Source: Clostridiales bacterium (GTDB taxonomy: Bacteria; Bacillota; Clostridia; Oscillospirales; Acutalibacteraceae). Taken from it: a stretch of 64,000 nucleotides of DNA. The notes beneath the pieces were generated by a model. It made no database searches. It was not told where the DNA came from and saw only the letters and a program-made list of their open reading frames with translations. Within the stretch, counting starts at the first letter, position 1. Each line of letters opens with the position of its first letter. The DNA lies in contig DULI01000002.1 of NCBI GenBank assembly GCA_012840445.1, positions 18,631-82,630 on the forward strand. The letters are read 5' to 3'. Both the position numbers and the translations under genes were made by a program. Of this stretch, positions 55,117-64,000 are shown in pieces.

Positions 55117-55236
55117 AACTCCCGCTGACTTTAGACCGCAGTTTTAAAAACCTATTCCCCCTTTTAAGGCAAATCATTTTACTTTTTGGTTTATTATGGT
55201 ATAATTTAGTACAAAACTTGAAACTGGGGTTTTGAT

Positions 55237-55707
55237 ATGGCAATAGAAAAGGTACGGGAATATTTTAGTCAATTCGGAATCGAAAACAAAATTTGGGAAC
55301 TGGATGTATCTTCGGCAACCGTCGAACTTGCGGCAAACGCAATCGGATGCGATCCGGCGAGGATTGCGAAATCCATTTCCTTTCTGGTCGACGGAAAGCC
55401 AATTCTGATTGTCACAGCAGGGGATGCTAAAATAGACAACTCCAAATTTAAGCAGAAATTTAATACAAAAGCCAAAATGATTCCGCCGGATGATGTGGAA
55501 AGTTACATAGGACATGCCGTCGGAGGCGTCTGCCCCTTTGGGATTAACAAAGGCGTGGAAGTCTACCTTGATATTTCGCTTAAAAGGTTTGAAACGGTCT
55601 TCCCAGCTTGCGGCAGCAGCAACAGCGTAATAGAGCTAACCATCGAAGAGCTTGAGCGCTATTCGGGCAGCAGCTGCTGGGTAGATGTCTGCAAAAACTG
55701 GCAGTAG
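55237..55707 (+). CDS. YbaK/EbsC-type aminoacyl-tRNA deacylase
   Basis: 156 residues. Trans-editing domain that removes wrongly attached amino acids (mostly Cys or Ala from tRNA-Pro). Conserved blocks: ARIAKSISFLVDGKPILIVTAGD, with the catalytic-region lysine, and GHAVGGVCPFGIN. It ends 10 bases before birA and is probably co-transcribed with it. Confidence 0.9.
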   Translation: MAIEKVREYFSQFGIENKIWELDVSSATVELAANAIGCDPARIAKSISFLVDGKPILIVTAGDAKIDNSKFKQKFNTKAKMIPPDDVESYIGHAVGGVCPFGINKGVEVYLDISLKRFETVFPACGSSNSVIELTIEELERYSGSSCWVDVCKNWQ

Positions 55708-55717
55708 AAGGTGCGTC

Positions 55718-56683
55718 ATGACGGTTAAAAGTCAGGTTTTAAGGGCGCTTGAGGCAAACCGCGGCCGCTTTGTTTCAGGGCAACAGCTTGCCGAGACGCT
55801 TAAAGTGTCAAGAAATGCCGTTTGGAAGGCTGTAAATACACTCAAATCAGAGGGCTACGAAATCATTTCGGTAAAAAACAGGGGATATTCGCTACTAGAA
55901 AGCAGCGATATGCTGTCAAAAACGGCAATATCGGCTTTTTTAAAGGATGAATACTGCAATATACCAATTTATATATACAAAGAAATCGATTCAACCAACG
56001 ACCAGGCCAAACGCCTGATTGCCGACGGGTTATCCGGCAGCGCCGTAATACTTGCCGAGCACCAGACAGCCGGCAAAGGCCGCCGCGGCCGTCCATTTTA
56101 TTCACCCTACAAAACCGGGCTTTATATGTCGCTTGTTTTCCAGCCCAAAAACAGCATTTCGGAGGCTGTATATATAACCTCCGCAGCGGCGGTGGCTGTT
56201 GTGCTGGCAATAGAGAACTTGACCGGCAAATCCCCAAAAATAAAATGGGTAAACGACATATATCTTGACGGCAAAAAAGTGTGCGGGATTTTAACCGAGG
56301 CGGTTACAAATATAGAGCTTCACAGCGTGCAAAATATAGTTGTGGGAATTGGCATAAACATTAGCACGCAGGAGTTTCCCCAAGAGATTTCAAGCATTGC
56401 GGGCTCTTTAAATCCCCAAAACCTCTCCCGCAACCGTTTAGCCGCTGAAATTATAAATCTTCTGCTCGATTTCGCCGAGAACCCCAATAACAGAACCTAT
56501 CTTTCGGTCTACAAATCCCGCTCCATGGTAATTGGAAGGGAGATTTATTACTATAAGGACGACGAGGTTATCAGCGCCACGGCGCTTGCCATAAACAACG
56601 ATGGCTCGCTGGCCGTCCGCAACGCCGACGGTTCCATCAGCACCCTAAGAAGCGGGGAAATTACGCTTAGGCTAAAAAAATAA
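55718..56683 (+). CDS. birA: Biotin ligase and repressor BirA
   Basis: 321 residues. The N-terminal winged helix-turn-helix (about 1-65: VSGQQLAETLKVSRNAVWKAV) makes it a bifunctional BirA, followed by the ligase domain with GKGRRGRPFYSP near residue 117 (biotinoyl-AMP loop) and KWVNDIY near 185 (catalytic lysine region), then a C-terminal SH3-like domain. It attaches biotin to carboxylases and, when biotin is plentiful, should bind the operator at 57296-57325 to shut off bioY. ATG at 55718 has GAAGGTG upstream; the in-frame ATG at 55685 lies within the preceding gene. Confidence 0.93.
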   Translation: MTVKSQVLRALEANRGRFVSGQQLAETLKVSRNAVWKAVNTLKSEGYEIISVKNRGYSLLESSDMLSKTAISAFLKDEYCNIPIYIYKEIDSTNDQAKRLIADGLSGSAVILAEHQTAGKGRRGRPFYSPYKTGLYMSLVFQPKNSISEAVYITSAAAVAVVLAIENLTGKSPKIKWVNDIYLDGKKVCGILTEAVTNIELHSVQNIVVGIGINISTQEFPQEISSIAGSLNPQNLSRNRLAAEIINLLLDFAENPNNRTYLSVYKSRSMVIGREIYYYKDDEVISATALAINNDGSLAVRNADGSISTLRSGEITLRLKK

Positions 56684-56705
56684 ACGGGATCCCTCCCGTT
56701 TATTT
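56678..56705. terminator. Bidirectional terminator between birA and bioY
   Basis: A 12-bp perfect stem AAATAAACGGGA / TCCCGTTTATTT with a four-base loop, between the converging stops (56683 and 56700). Confidence 0.85.
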
Positions 56706-57242
56706 TACATATTTGCCAACCCTCTCAATAATAAGGATGGCTATTAGGATTTTTACAATGTCGGGAATCACAAAGGGAATCACACACCACATTAACACGG
56801 TAAAAATCCCAACCGGCCCGGTATTATGCGTATATACCGCGTAAAACCACGCCGTGCCAAATATATAGCAAACCAGCAGCCCGGTTACCATTGCAATTAT
56901 CATTACACGGGGGCTTTTGCCGAACCTGCCTGTGATAATTCCAATTGCCGCTGCCGAAAACACAAATCCAATAATATAACCGCCCGTCTGCCCCAAAATG
57001 TAGGAAATGCCGCTGTTGAAATTGGAAAACACCGGGATACCTGCAGCACCAAGCAAAATATACAGCAGCACCGCTAAAACCCCTCGCCTTGTGCCAAGCA
57101 GCCCGGCAGTAACAAATACCGCGAGGGTCTGAAGCGTCACCGGAACTGTCAGCGGCACGGTAATCCAGGAACACACTGCAATAAACACTGCAAACAGCGG
57201 TATATATGTCATGTTAATTAATTGCTGCTTGTATCCTTTCAT
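56700..57242 (-). CDS. bioY: Biotin transporter BioY (ECF substrate-binding component)
   Basis: 180 residues, six membrane helices. It binds biotin with high affinity and works with the shared ECF module, which is not in this window. Family motifs: VPVTLQTLAVFVTAGLLG, LLGAAGIPVFSNF and GGYIIGFVFSAA. ATG at 57242. BirA-type operator and promoter lie upstream (57296-57325); birA itself lies on the other side of the gene. Confidence 0.93.
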   Translation of the reverse strand: MKGYKQQLINMTYIPLFAVFIAVCSWITVPLTVPVTLQTLAVFVTAGLLGTRRGVLAVLLYILLGAAGIPVFSNFNSGISYILGQTGGYIIGFVFSAAAIGIITGRFGKSPRVMIIAMVTGLLVCYIFGTAWFYAVYTHNTGPVGIFTVLMWCVIPFVIPDIVKILIAILIIERVGKYVK

Positions 57243-57295
57243 TGATATCACCGTTTTATAAAATTTGATATAAATATACCATATATAAGGAAAAC

Positions 57296-57325
57296 AGTCA
57301 ACCTGAAATCGAATTTGGGTTGACT
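57296..57325 (-). promoter_or_regulatory. BirA operator over the bioY promoter
   Basis: AGTCAACC, 14 bases, GGTTGACT: perfect 8-bp inverted repeats at the spacing known for BirA boxes in Firmicutes (TTAACC-N14/15-GGTTAA type). The left arm is also the -35 box (TTGACT on the minus strand), with TATATT 17 bases on. Binding of biotinyl-AMP-BirA would block the promoter. Confidence 0.82.
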
Positions 57326-57401
57326 ATTTTTATACATATGAAATATATGTTTAAACAGTTAGATTTGGGGAATACTTATGGTGTATGAGGAGGATCAGAC
57401 G

Positions 57402-57545
57402 ATGGAAAAGATTAAAAGATACAGGCGGGGCAGCCGCAGCGGCCTTCAGATATTCTTTAGAGCGATTTTATATACAATTTTGTGCATAGCCTTAATCGCC
57501 ATTGGTTTTTTTGCTGCGGCTTACTATTCCGGTTATATGGGGTAA
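57402..57545 (+). CDS. 47-residue single-helix membrane protein
   Basis: MEKIKRYRRGSRSG, a basic N-terminus, followed by one membrane helix (about residues 17-40) and a short GYMG tail outside. ATG at 57402 has GAGGAGG eight bases upstream; the in-frame ATG at 57378 lacks one. A terminator follows at 57563. It is divergent from bioY. Family not recognised. Confidence 0.6.
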   Translation: MEKIKRYRRGSRSGLQIFFRAILYTILCIALIAIGFFAAAYYSGYMG

Positions 57546-57562
57546 ATATTTTCGGTGGACAG

Positions 57563-57596
57563 AAATAGGCCTGATGTTTTCACATCAGGCCTATTT
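57563..57596. terminator. Bidirectional terminator between the microprotein gene and lacZ
   Basis: A 14-bp perfect stem AAATAGGCCTGATG / CATCAGGCCTATTT with a six-base loop and T-run, ending one base before the lacZ stop at 57597. Confidence 0.85.
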
Positions 57597-61804
<4,208 letters not shown>

Positions 61805-61907
61805 AGGCAAAACCTTCAAAGCTTTTAAATTCTTGATTTATTATATTGTCAAACACCTTTTAAGTCAAACATTTAAAACATAATTAATAAAAAAATAACA
61901 TTTGTGT

Positions 61908-61936
61908 TTGACAAACTTGTTGTAATGTTGTATTAT
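61908..61936 (+). promoter_or_regulatory. Promoter of the GntR/ABC operon
   Basis: A perfect TTGACA (61908-61913), 17 bases, TATTAT (61931-61936). The -10 box lies inside the long palindrome at 61928-61965. Confidence 0.75.
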
Positions 61937-61965
61937 TGTATTAATCGATTAATACAATAATACAA
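61928..61965. promoter_or_regulatory. 38-bp perfect palindrome, likely GntR operator
   Basis: Nineteen bases (TTGTATTATTGTATTAATC) followed directly by their exact complement. The element covers the -10 box and the expected transcription start of the GntR gene, 20 bases before its start codon. Each half holds TTGTATTA and TTGTATTAAT, a direct repeat of a GntR/YtrA-like half-site. It points to tight self-repression of the operon. Confidence 0.8.
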
Positions 61966-61984
61966 GATAGAAAGGGGGATAGGA

Positions 61985-62347
61985 TTGAACGATTTTAAGG
62001 CACATATACCTATATACCTTCAATTAATCAACGCCATTAAACAGTTTATTGTCTCGGGAAGGTGGCCGCCCGGCACCCGCGTTCCCCCGGTAAGGGAACT
62101 TGCAACCCAGTTCGGGGTCAATCCCAACACCATGCAGAGAGCATTATTAGAACTTGAAAGGGACGGGCTGATTTTCACCGAGCGCACCGCGGGCCGATTC
62201 GTTACCAAAGATAACGACCGTATTGCAAACGTCAGGCAGGAATTATGCCAAAAGGTTATTGAAAATGCCATAGCTGAACTTAAAAACCTCGGGTTTACCG
62301 AACAGGAAGCAAATCTACTGCTTAAAACCCACCATTCAGGTTCTTAA
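61985..62347 (+). CDS. GntR family regulator (YtrA type)
   Basis: 120 residues: a winged helix-turn-helix (about 10-75: IYLQLINAIKQFIVSG, then VRELATQFGVNPNTMQRALLELERDGLIFTER kept in family form) and a short helical C-terminal dimer part. Short length is the mark of the YtrA branch, which controls ABC exporters and responds to cell-wall antibiotics. TTG start with AAAGGGGG upstream. First gene of a three-gene operon; it most likely binds the palindrome at 61928-61965. Confidence 0.92.
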   Translation: MNDFKAHIPIYLQLINAIKQFIVSGRWPPGTRVPPVRELATQFGVNPNTMQRALLELERDGLIFTERTAGRFVTKDNDRIANVRQELCQKVIENAIAELKNLGFTEQEANLLLKTHHSGS

Positions 62348-62370
62348 ACCAAATAGAAAGGTTGTATTTT

Positions 62371-63069
62371 ATGAGCACAATTGTTGAAATAAATTCATTG
62401 TACAAATCCTACGGCAGCTTTATGGTACTTAACAACCTGTCTTTAAAGTTTGAAACCAACAAAATAATAGGGCTGCTAGGACCTAACGGCTGCGGCAAAA
62501 CCACACTTATGAAAATCCTTTGCGGGCTTATCACCGATTATTACGGGGATGTCAGAATAGACGGCCAGGCACCCGGTCCATACACAAAATCCATCGTATC
62601 TTACCTGCCCGAAAAAACCTATTTAAGCGATTGGATGCGGGTAAGCGACGCCTTTGATATCTTCTCGGATTTTTATTCCGATTTTGACCGGGCAAAGGCC
62701 TGCGAACTGTTGCAGCGTTTTCACCTTAATGAACATATGAAACTAAAAGCCATGTCCAAGGGCATGCAGGAAAAGGTACATCTAATCCTGGCAATGTCCC
62801 GCTCGGCAAAACTGTATGTATTGGATGAGCCTTTAAGCGGCGTGGACCCCGCCTCCCGAAGCGTTATACTGGAAACAATTATTTCCAACTACAACAAAGA
62901 TTCCACCGTATTAATCTCCACCCACCTAATTTATGATGTGGAACAGTATTTCGATGATATAGTAATGATGGGATTCGGGCAGCTAATCATGGCAGGCAAC
63001 GTCGACCAGATTAGGCAGGATACCGGCAAATCCATCGACGAGATATTCAGGGAGGTATTCAGATGCTAG
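62371..63069 (+). CDS. ABC transporter ATP-binding protein
   Basis: 232 residues. Walker A GPNGCGKTT near residue 38; Walker B LYVLDEPLSGVDP near 150; the signature is degenerate (MSKGMQEKVH in place of LSGGQ). Such degenerate signatures are common in YtrB/BcrA-type exporters that handle lipids or antibiotics. ATG at 62371 follows GAAAGG at eight bases. The C-terminus overlaps the permease start by seven bases. Confidence 0.93.
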   Translation: MSTIVEINSLYKSYGSFMVLNNLSLKFETNKIIGLLGPNGCGKTTLMKILCGLITDYYGDVRIDGQAPGPYTKSIVSYLPEKTYLSDWMRVSDAFDIFSDFYSDFDRAKACELLQRFHLNEHMKLKAMSKGMQEKVHLILAMSRSAKLYVLDEPLSGVDPASRSVILETIISNYNKDSTVLISTHLIYDVEQYFDDIVMMGFGQLIMAGNVDQIRQDTGKSIDEIFREVFRC

Positions 63070-63851
63070 GAAAGCTTATAAAGCATGAAATAAGGGCAAC
63101 AGGAAGAATTATCCCTATGTTTTATATTGCCATTGTCACCACCTTTTTAACCGGTTTAATCGGAAATCTAATAGACAATTCCTACCTCCACGGATTGGCA
63201 ACCTTCTTAATGATAATATCAATCTTTGCCATCAATATCGTTACCCTCGTCGTGGTAGTGACAAGATACTACAAGAACCTCTTTGGCAATGAAGGGTATC
63301 TCACCGGAACCCTGCCGGTCGACAAATCCCTTATATTGGCTACAAAGATAATTGTCGGGTTCGGCTGGATTATTTTAAGCTATATTGCCACAGCCTTTTG
63401 TACTTTCGGATTGCTTTTTATCAATAACGAAATAACCCTCGAGCTATTCCAACAGTCTTTGTTTGAACTTGTCAAAACCTTATTCAATGAACAGTATGTG
63501 CGTTCAACCATATTTTATTTTTTAGCAACCATAATAATTCAAACAATGCTTTTTATTGCAAAAATTTATTGTGCAATAACCATTGCTCACACTAAACCCT
63601 TCATAAAGCACAGTGTTGGATTCTCCATACTGTGGTACTTTATTATCGGTATAATAATCGATTCGATAGATGCCATTTTGATATTTATTCCGTTTGGGAT
63701 TAACGTTGAAACCGGCCATATTGTTACAGAGACCATGTTAAGCGGCTCGGGAGTGTTAGGTTTAGCCAACCTTGTTTCAAATGTAATTGTAAGCATAGTA
63801 CTGTTTTTAATCACCAACTCGCTACTTTACTCAAAAACCTCCTTAAAATAA
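63063..63851 (+). CDS. ABC-2-type permease
   Basis: 262 residues with six membrane helices. N-terminus MLGKLIKHEIRATGR is typical of ABC-2 permeases in YtrA-controlled operons. It overlaps the ATPase gene by seven bases. The exporter would consist of two of these plus two ATPases. The substrate cannot be told; envelope stress or antimicrobial peptide efflux is a fair guess. Confidence 0.85.
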   Translation: MLGKLIKHEIRATGRIIPMFYIAIVTTFLTGLIGNLIDNSYLHGLATFLMIISIFAINIVTLVVVVTRYYKNLFGNEGYLTGTLPVDKSLILATKIIVGFGWIILSYIATAFCTFGLLFINNEITLELFQQSLFELVKTLFNEQYVRSTIFYFLATIIIQTMLFIAKIYCAITIAHTKPFIKHSVGFSILWYFIIGIIIDSIDAILIFIPFGINVETGHIVTETMLSGSGVLGLANLVSNVIVSIVLFLITNSLLYSKTSLK

Positions 63852-63871
63852 TTAATTACAATAAAAATGAA

Positions 63872-63900
63872 CTCCCCTGTGTTAACTTAACACAGGGGAG
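63872..63900. terminator. Bidirectional terminator between the ABC operon and the dockerin gene
   Basis: A perfect palindrome CTCCCCTGTGTTAA / TTAACACAGGGGAG, 14-bp arms around one base (five to seven unpaired in practice), between converging stops (63851 and 63920). Confidence 0.8.
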
Positions 63901-63919
63901 CTTGTAATTAGGGGGATTA

Positions 63920-64000
63920 TTAGTCGCTGCTCATAATAATCCTTCGTATGCCAACCACATCTGAAACGCTTATGCGATTATCTCTATCAACATCCGCGGC
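63920..64000 (-). CDS. C-terminal end of a dockerin protein, cut by window edge
   Basis: The last 26 residues of a minus-strand protein read AADVDRDNRISVSDVVGIRR, then IIMSSD and stop. This is the second Ca-binding repeat of a type I dockerin and is close to the end of the GH97 enzyme at 45.7 kb (CDVNKDCELTVTDIIGIRR, IIMNAD). The catalytic part lies beyond the window. Confidence 0.85.
   Translation of the reverse strand, partial: AADVDRDNRISVSDVVGIRRIIMSSD

Overview
The window looks like chromosome of an anaerobic, plant-polysaccharide-degrading member of the Clostridia (Bacillota), probably an Oscillospirales or Acetivibrio-type lineage. This rests on inference from content: CtsR/McsA/McsB/ClpC, clostridial-type PurB, LiaF-like and LtaS-like envelope proteins, a V/A-type ATPase, a monomeric [FeFe] hydrogenase, ferredoxin proteins, strong AGGAGG-type ribosome binding sites, and two genes ending in dockerin modules (one at 45.7 kb, one cut by the right edge). 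Most of the window is ordinary, dense, core-type chromosome. I see no CRISPR array, insertion sequence, prophage or obvious defence island.

Layout. 1-4 kb (minus): phenylacetate-CoA ligase (cut by the left edge), a sodium/solute symporter and a D-Ala-D-Ala carboxypeptidase. 4-9 kb (plus): a small metallophosphoesterase and the SbcCD nuclease. 9.07 kb: initiator tRNA. 9.5-18.2 kb (plus): a complete nine-gene V/A-ATPase operon (H-I-K-E-C-F-A-B-D) whose K subunit carries a Na+-type ligand set, followed by a stump of trkA and about 0.6 kb of decayed AT-rich DNA. 18.9-20.4 kb: a Crp/Fnr regulator divergent from a two-cluster ferredoxin protein, with an inverted repeat between them. 20.4-26.2 kb: galE, purB, an LtaS-like enzyme, a LiaF-like protein and a small membrane protein. 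26.2-29.7 kb: uxaC divergent from eda-kdgK, which together form part of a hexuronate route to pyruvate and glyceraldehyde-3-phosphate. 29.7-33.5 kb: a c-di-GMP pair, one diguanylate cyclase and one EAL sensor whose membrane anchor is out of frame. 33.7-36.5 kb: yjbQ and a folE-folP-folB-folK operon. 36.6-41.2 kb: ctsR-mcsA-mcsB-clpC with two CtsR-like boxes around its promoter. 41.2-45.4 kb: two small proteins, a uracil permease, an [FeFe] hydrogenase and a 5'-truncated secreted-type protein. 45.5-50.3 kb: tRNA-Ser, a very large GH97-dockerin enzyme and a divergent AraC regulator. 50.3-54 kb: tadA, a CPBP protease and two overlapping Gfo/Idh/MocA oxidoreductases. 54.2-57.5 kb: tRNA-Ala, a remnant of a repeat-rich surface protein, a DUF503 protein, a YbaK-type deacylase, birA, and bioY under a BirA-type operator. 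57.6-61.8 kb: lacZ and alr in one unit. 62-63.9 kb: a GntR/ABC transporter operon under a 38-bp perfect palindrome. 63.9 kb: the C-terminal end of a second dockerin protein.

How it fits together: secreted dockerin enzymes open polysaccharides; GH2 beta-galactosidase, the Gfo/Idh pair, GalE and UxaC/Eda/KdgK process sugars and uronates inside the cell; fermentation electrons can leave through ferredoxin and hydrogenase; the V/A-ATPase couples ATP to Na+ (predicted). Regulation can be read from DNA at several loci (Crp/Fnr, CtsR, BirA, GntR). The most notable irregularities are gene remnants: trkA after the ATPase, the frameshifted EAL sensor, and broken or odd frames beside all three tRNA genes. 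I did not find a clearly new multi-gene system. The best leads are the remnants, the regulatory palindromes, the dockerin-GH97 architecture and the overlapping oxidoreductase pair.
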